64,000 bases of DNA from Verrucomicrobiota bacterium (GTDB taxonomy: Bacteria; Verrucomicrobiota; Verrucomicrobiia; JABWAM01): NCBI GenBank assembly GCA_023269615.1, contig JAHFSY010000011.1, forward strand, positions 1-64,000, in the 5' to 3' direction. Position 1 is the stretch's first letter; each line of letters opens with the position of its first letter. The position numbers and the translations under genes were made by a program. Positions 34,263 to 42,063 of the stretch are shown in pieces. Below the pieces are notes generated by a model. That model saw only the letters and a list, made by a program, of their open reading frames with translations, was not told the origin of the DNA and made no database searches.

Positions 34263-34706
34263 ATGAACCTTCTGACCCACCGCTTTTTCACCTACTTCAC
34301 CGACGCCCATGCGAGGTCGCTGGCTGAATATTCGGAGGAAATCCCCTGCAACGCCGATACGCTCCTTTTTGAAGAAGGCGATCCATCCGATTGCCTCTAC
34401 GTGGTGCTCGAAGGCCAGGTCGAGCTGACCAAGAAGGCCCCGGACGGCACGAAAGTCCCGCTTGCCACCATCGAGGCCGGTGACTATTTCGGCGAGATGG
34501 GCATCATCAGCGACAAGCCCCGCAGTACCGGCGCCCGCACCACCGTCTTCTCCCGCCTCGGAAAAATTCCGGGGCCTCCCCTCATGCGCATCCTGCAGGA
34601 GGAACCTTTCGTCACCCTCCACCTTTTTCGAACCATCCTCGACCACCTGCGCAAAGCCAACGATCGCTACGTCGCGGACGTCCCCAAAAAGGGCAAGGGC
34701 AAATAA
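34263..34706 (+). CDS. Cyclic nucleotide-binding domain protein
   Basis: This 147-residue protein is essentially one cNMP-binding beta barrel: LLFEEGDPSDCLYVVLEGQVELTK, then the phosphate cassette GDYFGEMGIISDKPRSTGAR. There is no DNA-binding HTH, so it is not a full CRP-type regulator; it may sense cAMP or act as a subunit. The ATG at 34263 is chosen, with earlier ATG/TTG possible. It is divergent from gspG, and the 147-base gap holds both promoters. Confidence 0.85.
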   Translation: MNLLTHRFFTYFTDAHARSLAEYSEEIPCNADTLLFEEGDPSDCLYVVLEGQVELTKKAPDGTKVPLATIEAGDYFGEMGIISDKPRSTGARTTVFSRLGKIPGPPLMRILQEEPFVTLHLFRTILDHLRKANDRYVADVPKKGKGK

Positions 34707-34748
34707 TCCGCAAATTCAGAGTCCGGGGCTTTTCAACGCCCTGAAAGA

Positions 34749-35335
34749 TCATGAATTATCCGTATGAAATCCGATGCGCCTTCTCGGCGGATCCGGGGGT
34801 GGTACCAGCAGAGGTTGAAGCTCCGACCAGATGATCTGGAGCGACTTGTCATGCTGAAGCAATGCCTTGTCTATTTCCGCTAATCGCTTGAGAATGGCCG
34901 CATTGGCCACGAGTTGTTCCCGCATCTGGATGAATGCACGCACCACAAATACGCTCATCGCCACGGCCGCGGGACTGTTCAACACCGTCGCCGCCATGAT
35001 CGCGCCGTGCTCCGTGAACGCGGTTGGCCGGTAGGCCGATCCCCGATGTCTCTTGGAACTGGTCGCAAATTGCGACCAGTTCAGCACAACGCCTTCTCTT
35101 TGCGGGACCTTCACATTTGAAGTCACAATTTGTGACTTCAAACGATCCCACTCCCGCACGGTCAATCGAAACATGAAATCTTCCGGGAAACGGTCGCGTT
35201 GCGCTTTACCTGTTCGTTAAACCGCTTCGTGACCACGCCGTAAAGTTCCGCCAGATCCGCATCCAGAATCACCTTCCGGCCACGCAAGTTGAAGATCAGG
35301 GAACTGATGGGCTTCTTTGCTTTCATCGGCTTCAT
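34749..35335 (-). pseudogene. ORF6N-domain protein, frameshifted
   Basis: Two frames together give one ORF6N (KilA-N-like) protein. The upstream part has LRGRKVILDADLAELYGVVTKRFNEQVKRN. The downstream part continues DFMFRLTVREWDRLKSQIVTSN and AFTEHGAIMAATVLNSPAAV. Near 35194 a base is missing: reading with one extra G restores RFPEDFMF, the family consensus. Such proteins come from phage or phage-like regulatory modules. The coupled small gene upstream is intact. A sequencing error is the alternative explanation. Confidence 0.75.
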
Positions 35336-35538
35336 GTGTGGAAAAAACCAATGGCCCGGATGACGCGGCATTCCCGCTCGGCTTCGAGCCAGTCGAGATG
35401 ATCCAGAACCTCCTCGGAAAGAGGAATCCGCGAGCCAAGCAACCGTCGCATTTGCCGTTTGTCTTCGTAACAGCGCCACACCGCCTCGTCTTCATTGAAG
35501 CGGCGGGCCAGTTCCTGGGAATCGTTGAGGGGATTCAT
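35332..35538 (-). CDS. Small acidic protein coupled to ORF6N gene
   Basis: This 68-residue soluble protein (start MNPLNDSQELARRFNEDEAV) overlaps the ORF6N start by ATGA. The family is not recognised, and the sequence is helical and charged with LGSRIPLSEEVLDHLDWLEAE. The overlap and position suggest a two-gene module with the phage-like regulator. Confidence 0.55.
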   Translation of the reverse strand: MNPLNDSQELARRFNEDEAVWRCYEDKRQMRRLLGSRIPLSEEVLDHLDWLEAERECRVIRAIGFFHT

Positions 35539-35583
35539 GATGGTTTGATTTGAATTGTCCTGTCAGTGTTGTACGAGGATATA

Positions 35584-35603
35584 CTCATACCACTTCGTAT
35601 GAG
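35584..35603. promoter_or_regulatory. Candidate operator upstream of ORF6N pair
   Basis: A 7-bp perfect inverted repeat CTCATAC-N6-GTATGAG sits 46 bases before the small gene start, next to a TTGACA hexamer on the minus strand (35614-35619). It could control this pair or the divergent aminotransferase. No second copy was seen. Confidence 0.35.
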
Positions 35604-35722
35604 AATTACAACTGTCAAAAGAGGAATGTCACCCCAACCCCCACATCCCCTTGTCGCTGTCGCCCCCATCCTTCCTCACCGCCATTGCAATCCGCCCGCA
35701 TCGTGCTATGCTCTCGCCCCTT

Positions 35723-37114
35723 ATGCCGCTGGACATCCAGAGCCTCATTCAAACCCGACTCGGCGAGAACTACGATTTGCATGATCGCCATGTCAATCGC
35801 ACGCTCGTGAAAGTCCTTCGCACGATCGGGTTCGACAAAGTGTACGCGCGGGCACAGGGGGCCTACCTGTACGACCGCGACGGGAAGGATTATCTCGACG
35901 GACTCGGCGGCTACGGCGCGGTGAACATCGGGCGCAATCATCCAGCCATCAAAAAGACGCTCTCGGACCTGATGGCGATGGACATGCCCAACATGGTCCA
36001 GATGGATTGCTCTCTCCTCAGCGGGCTGCTCGCCGAGGCGCTCATCAAGCGCTCCCCTCCCCACCTCAACGCCGCGTTCCTCTGCAACTCGGGCACGGAA
36101 GCCGTCGAGGCCGCCATCAAGTTTGCGCGGTGCGCCACGGGACGTGAAAAAATGCTTTTCTGCAGCCGCGCGTTTCACGGTCTTACCACCGGCGCCCTCG
36201 CGCTCAATGGCAGCCCGATGTTCCGCGAAAGTTTCGGCTCGCTCCTGCCGGGCAACGACATCACGCTCGACGATTTTGAAGCGCTGGAACGCGAACTCGC
36301 CACGGGCGAATACGCCGCCTTCTTCATCGAATGCGTCCAGGGCAAGGGCGTCCACTATCCGAAAAGCGACATGTTCTGGCCGAAGGCGCAGGAGCTTTGC
36401 CGCAAGTACGGCACGCTGCTCGTTGCCGATGAAGTGCAGACGGGACTCGGCCGCACGGGGCGCTTCTACGCGTTCGAACACTGGGCGCTGGAGCCGGATA
36501 TCGTGACGCTCGCCAAGAGCCTGAGTGGCGGACTCATTCCATGTGGCGCGATGCTTACGCGCCGGGAAATTTACGACAAGACATTCAGCCGTCTCGACCG
36601 CTGCGTGGTGCATTCCACGACTTTCGGGCGGAACAACATGGCGATGGCGGCCGGGCTGGCCACGCTTCAGGTGATGGATGAGGAGCGCGTGGTCGAAAAC
36701 GCCGACCGCATGGGCAAGGCGCTGCTCGAGGGATTGCGCGGGCTTTCCTCCCGCCATGAGTTCATCAAGGAAGTGCGCGGCAAGGGATTGATGATCGCCA
36801 TTGAATTTGCGGAACCCAGATCACTGCGCCTGCGCGCCGCGTGGAAAATCATCCAGGCCGCCGACAAGGGTCTCTTCGCCCAGATGGTCGTGATCCCCAT
36901 GCTCAAAAATCACCGCATCCTCACCCAGGTCGCGGGCCACCACATGGACGTCATCAAGATGACCCCCCCCCTGATCATCGGGCAGACGGAGGTGGACCGC
37001 ATCGTGCGCGCCTTCGACGAAACCCTGGCCGATTGCTACAAATTTCCCGGCGCCATGTGGGACATGGGGACCAACCTCGTCCGGGCATCCCTTTCATCGA
37101 AACGAGCCGCGTGA
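35723..37114 (+). CDS. Class III PLP-dependent aminotransferase
   Basis: This product of about 463 residues is a fold-type I, class III aminotransferase. Landmarks are YLDGLGGYGAVNIGRNHP, NSGTEAVEAAIKFAR, LLVADEVQTGLGRTG and the PLP lysine in LAKSLSGG. The substrate is unknown; class III members use omega-amino groups of ornithine, GABA, putrescine or related compounds. ATG 35708 is an alternative start. Its TGA overlaps the ATG of the TatT-like gene (TGATG). Confidence 0.88.
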   Translation: MPLDIQSLIQTRLGENYDLHDRHVNRTLVKVLRTIGFDKVYARAQGAYLYDRDGKDYLDGLGGYGAVNIGRNHPAIKKTLSDLMAMDMPNMVQMDCSLLSGLLAEALIKRSPPHLNAAFLCNSGTEAVEAAIKFARCATGREKMLFCSRAFHGLTTGALALNGSPMFRESFGSLLPGNDITLDDFEALERELATGEYAAFFIECVQGKGVHYPKSDMFWPKAQELCRKYGTLLVADEVQTGLGRTGRFYAFEHWALEPDIVTLAKSLSGGLIPCGAMLTRREIYDKTFSRLDRCVVHSTTFGRNNMAMAAGLATLQVMDEERVVENADRMGKALLEGLRGLSSRHEFIKEVRGKGLMIAIEFAEPRSLRLRAAWKIIQAADKGLFAQMVVIPMLKNHRILTQVAGHHMDVIKMTPPLIIGQTEVDRIVRAFDETLADCYKFPGAMWDMGTNLVRASLSSKRAA

Positions 37115-37902
37115 TGCGCCTTCCCTCCCGCATCCCCGTCACCCTCTGGCTTTGTCTGGCGTGCGCGATGACCTCGTTTGCCGCCGATGAATCGATCGCG
37201 GCATTGAAAAAGAAAAGTCTCAAGCTGACGACCGACGTGATGAACGTCGAGGCGTTGAAGCAAGCTGCCACCGTCTGTGAACAAATCCTGGAAAAACAGC
37301 CGGAGGAACGCGAAACGCTGACGCTCCTCTCCCGCGTCTATTGGTCGCTCGGAAACCACGAGAAGGACCGCGGGGCGCAAAGCGAATGGTTCAAGAAGGG
37401 CGAGGATGCCGCCCAGAAACTCAAGGAGGTTTATTCCGAATCGGCCGATGGCTATTACTGGTACGGGGTCAACTATGGCGAGTGGGTGGACCGCGCCTCC
37501 ATCTTCGCCAAGATCGGCGCCAAGGGTGTCATGATGGAAAACATGAACAAGGTGCTCGAGTACAACGACAAGTACGATGCGGGTGGAGCCTACATCGTGA
37601 TCGGCCGCATCAACTACATCGCTCCCGGTGGAAGCTATGCCAAGGCCATTGAGTGTTACGAGAAGGCGATCAAGCTCGGCCCGCGCCGCACCACCGCCTA
37701 CGTCTATCTCGGCGAGCTCTACATGCACGAGCATATCTTCGCCAAGGCCGAGGACCTCCTCAAAAAAGTCCTCACCATGGAAGTGGACCCACGCTACGCC
37801 ATCGAACAGCGCGACGACCGCGAACTGGCCAAAAAACTCCTCAAGAAGCTGGACAAGAAAGAAGAGCACTTCCCCGCACAGGAAGAACTCACCGGGCACT
37901 GA
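37114..37902 (+). CDS. TatT-like periplasmic TPR protein
   Basis: This 262-residue protein has a signal peptide (VTLWLCLACAMTSFAAD) and helical repeats: QILEKQPEERETLTLLSRVYW, IECYEKAIKLGPRRTTAYVYLGELY and AEDLLKKVLTMEVDP. The layout, with GYYWYGVNYGEW in the middle, matches the TatT component of TRAP-associated systems. No TRAP transporter genes are nearby. It is translationally coupled to the aminotransferase, so it may serve a small-molecule pathway. Confidence 0.78.
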   Translation: MRLPSRIPVTLWLCLACAMTSFAADESIAALKKKSLKLTTDVMNVEALKQAATVCEQILEKQPEERETLTLLSRVYWSLGNHEKDRGAQSEWFKKGEDAAQKLKEVYSESADGYYWYGVNYGEWVDRASIFAKIGAKGVMMENMNKVLEYNDKYDAGGAYIVIGRINYIAPGGSYAKAIECYEKAIKLGPRRTTAYVYLGELYMHEHIFAKAEDLLKKVLTMEVDPRYAIEQRDDRELAKKLLKKLDKKEEHFPAQEELTGH

Positions 37903-37930
37903 GGGGAAAAGTTGCTGGAAGAACCCGTAG

Positions 37931-37950
37931 CCGAACTCGCAAGAGTTTGG
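37931..37950. repeat. Small hairpin repeat, copy 2
   Basis: CCGAACTC-GCAA-GAGTTTGG matches the hairpin at 517-537. One base pair changes to a G-T pair, keeping the stem. Confidence 0.55.
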
Positions 37951-37974
37951 CCCCTCTGATCCGTGTCTTGCAAA

Positions 37975-38209
37975 AAAAACGGAGGGACACGCTCCGTCGT
38001 GTCCGTTGGTGGGTGAGTTCGCAACTGCCAAACCAACCTTGAAGCGGGAACACACGGTTTCGTCGCCCTCGAAAAGCATCATTGCTTGAAAATCCATTCG
38101 TGACGTGGCTGGACACGACGGCCCGCGCTACGCCGCTCGCCGTCGCGACGAAGCGCTTTGGCGTAGTCGGATAGGCTTCGGCGAGGCGAGAGCGTGTCCC
38201 TCCGTTTTT
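37975..38209. repeat. MITE-like element with 20-bp inverted ends
   Basis: AAAAACGGAGGGACACGCTC (37975-37994) and its exact complement (38190-38209) bound a 235-base block. A second inverted pair, CCGTCGTGTCC / GGACACGACGG (37994-38004, 38111-38121), lies inside. It encodes no protein. Flanking target duplication is not clear. Confidence 0.7.
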
Positions 38210-38262
38210 CCAGCCCCATATTCCCTGTCCTATCCGATTCGTTTTGTTATCATGCAACAACC

Positions 38263-38904
38263 ATGCTGAAAAACCCTTGGCAGCCGGGAAACAAAGACCT
38301 CAGCTTCACGTTGGTGGAACTGGTCGTCGCAATCTCGGTGATCGCGCTGCTCATCGCATTGGTGATCCCGGTCATGGCGCGGGCGAGAGAACGCCAGGCC
38401 AGATCCTACTGTCTTTCCAACATCCGTCAGATCGGCCTGGCTTTCAAACAATACTCTATCGATGGCCTCGACTTTTTTCCCCCATATCCCTACCCCGTTG
38501 GTGTTAATCCCTACGCCACTTCCTCCTCGGTCTTTCTTGGTCTCACCAACGGCCACTATCTGCACGTCGGTAGCATCTACGTCTGCCCGCTCGATCGCTC
38601 TCGAAGACCCGGCACGGTCAATGCCTTCGGCATCTCCAATAACTCCTACGCCTGCTCCGTGGCCGACCTGACCGGCCGCACGGGCCTCACGGAAGCAGTC
38701 ACCTCAGACAACCCCATGGTCTTCGACCGCGGGCTCGCCGGCGCACCGGGTTGGATCAAAAACCTCACCAACGCCACATGGCTCGCCAGCTCACCCCACG
38801 GCACTGATGGCGGCAACATCTTTTACGCAGACGGCCGGTCAGGCTTCAAAAATTTCTTCGACACCGGCAAGGATGGCACCAACGGTTTCGTGCTCGAGCC
38901 CTGA
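38263..38904 (+). CDS. Stand-alone type II pseudopilin (H-X9-DG type)
   Basis: This 213-residue protein from ATG 38263 has a 14-residue leader and the prepilin helix FTLVELVVAISVIALLIALVIPVM. The residue before Phe is Ser rather than Gly or Ala, so cleavage may be altered. The rest includes CLSNIRQIGLAFKQY and a C-terminal NIFYADGRSGFKNF, as in the large DUF1559-like pseudopilin family of planctomycetes and verrucomicrobia. Function is unknown. Confidence 0.82.
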   Translation: MLKNPWQPGNKDLSFTLVELVVAISVIALLIALVIPVMARARERQARSYCLSNIRQIGLAFKQYSIDGLDFFPPYPYPVGVNPYATSSSVFLGLTNGHYLHVGSIYVCPLDRSRRPGTVNAFGISNNSYACSVADLTGRTGLTEAVTSDNPMVFDRGLAGAPGWIKNLTNATWLASSPHGTDGGNIFYADGRSGFKNFFDTGKDGTNGFVLEP

Positions 38905-38950
38905 TAAATTTGGAGGAGGCGATTGTCCGCAGATTTTCAGAATGACGAAC

Positions 38951-38981
38951 CTTTTTCACGCAGCACCGCTGCGTGAAAAAG
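38951..38981. repeat. CACGCAGC hairpin, copy 2
   Basis: A perfect 14-bp stem CTTTTTCACGCAGC / GCTGCGTGAAAAAG with an ACC loop. The core equals copy 1 at 1445-1474. It lies in the 237-base gap between the pseudopilin and the next aminotransferase, amid TTTGCGCCTTCGCGTC-type repetitive text. Confidence 0.75.
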
Positions 38982-39141
38982 CTTTGCGCCTTCGCGTCTT
39001 TGCGCGAACCCCTCCGAAAATCTGCGTCCGTCTGCGAAATCTGCGGAGAATTTCCGACGGCAACAGGGCTCTGCTCCGCTTGAAAGGCAATCTTGCGCAA
39101 AACATTCCTTCAATCCATAATCCCCAACCCATCGCCCCTCC

Positions 39142-40689
39142 ATGAAGGCCCGTTCTCCATCCCGATCGCGTGCCGCTGCCCGTGGCCGGATGCTCACGTC
39201 CCCGCTCTCACCCGCAACTTCCCCCGGCAAGGATTTCAATGCCATGCGCGATGCCGTCAGCAAGGCCTGCGAGCTCAAGACCAAGATCACCTATGACTTG
39301 AAGGGACGGAAGAAAACCATGGTCGTCTGCTCGCAGGACACACGTGACGAGGTCCTCCGCAAGTCCGCCGAATATCTCAAGATCATCACGGGCAAGCGGC
39401 GCCTCACGCCCAAGGTCAAGAAGGAGATCGTCCGCCACACCCTTGAGAACTTCGACAACTTCTACAACCGCGGGTTCCTCACGTACCGCAAGAGCGTGGC
39501 GGAGGCGAAGGATTTTGCGGCGCTCGAATGGGAGGGGCGCGGCTCGATCATGCACGACCTGCTCGGGCGCCAGTTCATTGACTGCCTCGGCGGCTACGGC
39601 ATCTACAACATGGGAATGTGCCACCCGAAGATCGTCGAGGCCGTGCGCGCGCAGGCGTTGCGCATGCCGCTTTCCTCGCAGGAACTGCTCGACCCGCTGC
39701 GCGGCGCGCTGGCCGAGTTGCTCGGCGAACTCGCGCCGGGCGATTTGCAGGAATGTTTCTTCATCAACAACGGCACCGACGCCGTCGAGGGCGCTCTCAA
39801 GCTGGCGCGGCTGCATACGAGGCGCGTGGGCTTCATTTCCTCCGTCGGCGGCTTTCACGGCAAGAGCATGGGATCGCTCTCCGTCATGGGAAAACACACC
39901 TACCGCCACCCCTTCGAGCCGCTGCTTCCCCAGATTCATTTCGTTCCATTCGGAGACAAGAAGGCGCTGGAGGACGAGTTCAAGAAATTAAAGGCCGTGG
40001 GCGACGACGCAGCGGCGCTGATCCTCGAGCCCGTTCAGGGCGAGGCGGGCGCCATCGTTCCCCCCAACGATTACCTGCCTGCGGCGCGCAAACTGTGCGA
40101 TGAGTACGGAACCTTGTTGATTCTCGACGAGGTGCAGACGGGGTTTGGGCGGACCGGAAAAATCTTCGCATGCGAACACTGGCACGTGGTGCCGGACATC
40201 CTCTGCCTCGGAAAGAGCATCGGCGGCGGCGTGATGCCGCTCTCGGCATTCATGGGCAATTCCGAAATCTGGAAGGTGCTGGAGGAGAATCCTTTCATCC
40301 ACAGCTCGACATTCGGCGGAAACCCGATGGCATGCGCGGCCGGCATCGCGGCCATCCACGTGATGCTTGAGGAAAAACTACCGGAGCAGGCAGCCCAGAA
40401 GGGGCATTTCATGCTCAAGCGATTAAAGACATTGAAGGCACGCTACCCGCATATCCTCACAGACGTTCATGGGATGGGCCTCCTCATCGGCATGGATTTC
40501 ATCAACGATGAAACCGGCTACCGCGTGGCCGCGGGCTTGTTCAAGCGCGGCATCCTGGTGGCAGGCACTCTCATCAGCTCCAAAACCATCCGCATCGAAC
40601 CCGCCCTCAACATCAGCTACGACCTTCTGCATGTGGTGCTCGACAAGCTCGAAGAGGTGCTGCGGGAAATTGCCCATGGAAAAGCATGA
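39142..40689 (+). CDS. Putrescine aminotransferase-like class III enzyme
   Basis: This 515-residue protein has an N-terminal extension (about 1-100) with YLKIITGKRRLTPKVKKEIV, as in putrescine aminotransferases (PatA/YgjG). The class III core follows: FINNGTDAVEGALKLARL, GFHGKSMGSLSVMGK, ILEPVQGEAGAIVPP, LLILDEVQTGFGRTG, PLP lysine in CLGKSIGGGVMPL and STFGGNPMACAAG. It probably moves the terminal amino group of putrescine or a related diamine to 2-oxoglutarate. The exact start may be the ATG at 39190 or 39244. Confidence 0.85.
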   Translation: MKARSPSRSRAAARGRMLTSPLSPATSPGKDFNAMRDAVSKACELKTKITYDLKGRKKTMVVCSQDTRDEVLRKSAEYLKIITGKRRLTPKVKKEIVRHTLENFDNFYNRGFLTYRKSVAEAKDFAALEWEGRGSIMHDLLGRQFIDCLGGYGIYNMGMCHPKIVEAVRAQALRMPLSSQELLDPLRGALAELLGELAPGDLQECFFINNGTDAVEGALKLARLHTRRVGFISSVGGFHGKSMGSLSVMGKHTYRHPFEPLLPQIHFVPFGDKKALEDEFKKLKAVGDDAAALILEPVQGEAGAIVPPNDYLPAARKLCDEYGTLLILDEVQTGFGRTGKIFACEHWHVVPDILCLGKSIGGGVMPLSAFMGNSEIWKVLEENPFIHSSTFGGNPMACAAGIAAIHVMLEEKLPEQAAQKGHFMLKRLKTLKARYPHILTDVHGMGLLIGMDFINDETGYRVAAGLFKRGILVAGTLISSKTIRIEPALNISYDLLHVVLDKLEEVLREIAHGKA

Positions 40690-40693
40690 AAAC

Positions 40694-40776
40694 AACCACG
40701 GATGGGCGCAGATGGGCACGGATCAAACTGCTCAGGCCCTGGCTTATCCGTGTTTCATCCGTGTACATCCGTGGTT
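40694..40776. repeat. CCACGGATG inverted repeat, copy 1
   Basis: AACCACGGATGGGCGCAGAT... at the left and ...GTACATCCGTGGTT at the right form an imperfect palindrome built of CGGATG/CATCCG units around a 23-base centre. Related elements lie at 48925-49069 and 63163-63255. Confidence 0.75.
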
Positions 40777-40816
40777 AAAATTCTGATCTCCCACCTGTAG
40801 AATCACTGCATTTTTT

Positions 40817-41533
40817 ATGAATCCATCATTTGAACTCCCGCCCGATCCGCCTCCTCACCTCTCCCACGTCAACCTGGAGAAACATCTCCAGTCGAAAATT
40901 CGCATTGTCACCCTGGGCGACTCGGTCACGTACTCGCAGGCCGACTTCGAGAAATGCTGGCCGGTGGTCCTCGAACGCCGGCTGAAGGAACTTCTCAAGG
41001 AGGACTCCATTTCCGTGGCCAACGCGGGGATCGGCGGAACCACCAGCGGACAGGCGCTTGCACGATGGGATCGCGACGTGGTTCCTTACAAGCCAACCGT
41101 CCTCATTCTGGCATGCATCCTCAATGACGGTTACCTGCGTGATGGCGTGAAATGCGCCGGGTTCGGAAACAAGTTCACGAAGCACACGCGTCGCGAGGCC
41201 ACCGCCTGCTGGACGGAGCTCGTGCAGCGCGCGAAAAAGATCAAGGCAAAAACCGTGCTCTGGACGACGAACCCATGGCTGACCTACTGGGTGAATGAGG
41301 CCTCAGACGACTGGGTCTATGCGCAGGACCGTTCGTATGACCGAATCCGCCGCCGTTACATGAAATTCGCGGCGAACAACAAGCTGCCCCTCGTGGACAC
41401 CTATCGCGAGTTCATGAAGCAACATGACGTTGCAAGCCTGATGGATGACTGGCTGCATCACAGCGCCAAGGGAGCCGAGCTGATCGCCGGGTGCATCGCG
41501 AACCAGGTCGCCGGCATGATCGGAAAGAAATAA
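40817..41533 (+). CDS. SGNH/GDSL hydrolase
   Basis: This 238-residue protein has block I GDSVTYSQ, block II NAGIGGTTSGQ, block III CILNDG and block V DDWLHHS, giving the Ser-Gly-Asn-His set of an esterase or acetylhydrolase. There is no signal peptide, so it is cytoplasmic by sequence. The substrate is unknown. It ends 7 bases before the convergent mntR stop. Confidence 0.85.
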   Translation: MNPSFELPPDPPPHLSHVNLEKHLQSKIRIVTLGDSVTYSQADFEKCWPVVLERRLKELLKEDSISVANAGIGGTTSGQALARWDRDVVPYKPTVLILACILNDGYLRDGVKCAGFGNKFTKHTRREATACWTELVQRAKKIKAKTVLWTTNPWLTYWVNEASDDWVYAQDRSYDRIRRRYMKFAANNKLPLVDTYREFMKQHDVASLMDDWLHHSAKGAELIAGCIANQVAGMIGKK

Positions 41534-41539
41534 AACCCG

Positions 41540-41935
41540 TCACCTTTTCCGCACTTCAAGCCAGCGGGCGAGACACTTCAACGTCTTCGGGCTGATGTGA
41601 TGCTCCATGCCCTCCGCGTCCGCGTCCGCCGTCCTGGCGTCCACACCCAGCTCGATGAGAAACTTGCGGATGAGACGATGGCGGCGCTGCATGTCGCTGG
41701 CCGCCGCGCGGCCCGTGCGCGTCAGGGTGAGCCCGCGGTATTTCTCATACGTGAGATAGCCGTTGCGCGAGAGCTTCTGGATCATGCGCGTGACGCTCGG
41801 CCCCTTCAGCTCCAGGCGCTGCGCGATCTCCACCGCCTTGGCGTACCCCTTGCTCTCGATCAACTCGTAGATCGCTTCAAGATAGTCCTGCTCCGCGGGG
41901 CTGACGCGGTGATTGTCCCGGGCGTTGCGCTTCAT
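41540..41935 (-). CDS. mntR: Manganese-responsive DtxR-family repressor
   Basis: The 131-residue product (ATG 41935) has a winged HTH (about 33-75, AKAVEIAQRLELKGPSVTRMIQKL) and a dimerisation helix region. All six metal ligands known from Bacillus MntR are present at a constant offset of nine: Asp17, Glu20, His86, Glu108, Glu111 and His112. It lacks the SH3-like third domain. Together with mntH and an operator palindrome in the divergent gap, this gives a confident MntR call. It probably represses the porin and mntH when manganese is sufficient. Confidence 0.9.
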   Translation of the reverse strand: MKRNARDNHRVSPAEQDYLEAIYELIESKGYAKAVEIAQRLELKGPSVTRMIQKLSRNGYLTYEKYRGLTLTRTGRAAASDMQRRHRLIRKFLIELGVDARTADADAEGMEHHISPKTLKCLARWLEVRKR

Positions 41936-41984
41936 CCGCCCTCTTCTATTCACGACCGGACGGCCACGCAAGACAAATAGGTCG

Positions 41985-42013
41985 TTGCCACAATTGTTAG
42001 CCACGGCTAAGAT
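41985..42013 (+). promoter_or_regulatory. Predicted promoter of porin gene
   Basis: TTGCCA (41985-41990), a 17-base spacer and TAAGAT (42008-42013) form a good sigma-70 type promoter. The MntR-like palindrome covers the spacer and the -10 start, so bound repressor would block polymerase. The predicted transcript start near 42020 favours the ATG at 42064 over 42016. Confidence 0.6.
41997..42010. promoter_or_regulatory. Candidate MntR operator 1
   Basis: TTAGCCACGGCTAA is a perfect 6-2-6 palindrome in the gap between the divergent mntR and porin genes. A near-identical site, TTAGCCTTGGGTAA, precedes mntH at 43443. Both overlap a TAAGAT/TAATAT-like -10 at the same offset. It resembles DtxR-class half-sites. 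Confidence 0.75.
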
Positions 42014-42063
42014 TCATGGCAATCATGATTGACACGGCCGCGCGCATGCCTAGGAATGAAAGC

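Larger units (their letters stand above)
37903..38262. other. Intergenic stretch with hairpin and MITE-like palindrome
   Basis: There is no convincing gene. A small hairpin (37931-37950) is followed by a 235-base element with perfect 20-bp inverted ends (37975-38209). The remaining 53 bases lead into the pseudopilin gene. Confidence 0.6.

Noticed and set aside
35615..36757. A 380-residue minus-strand frame over the class III aminotransferase
   Set aside because: The plus-strand reading has the PLP lysine and all class III motifs.
35723..40689. The two class III aminotransferases considered as a recent duplication
   Set aside because: They differ in N-terminal extension and in residues around the PLP site, and one is putrescine-aminotransferase-like; they look like different subfamilies.
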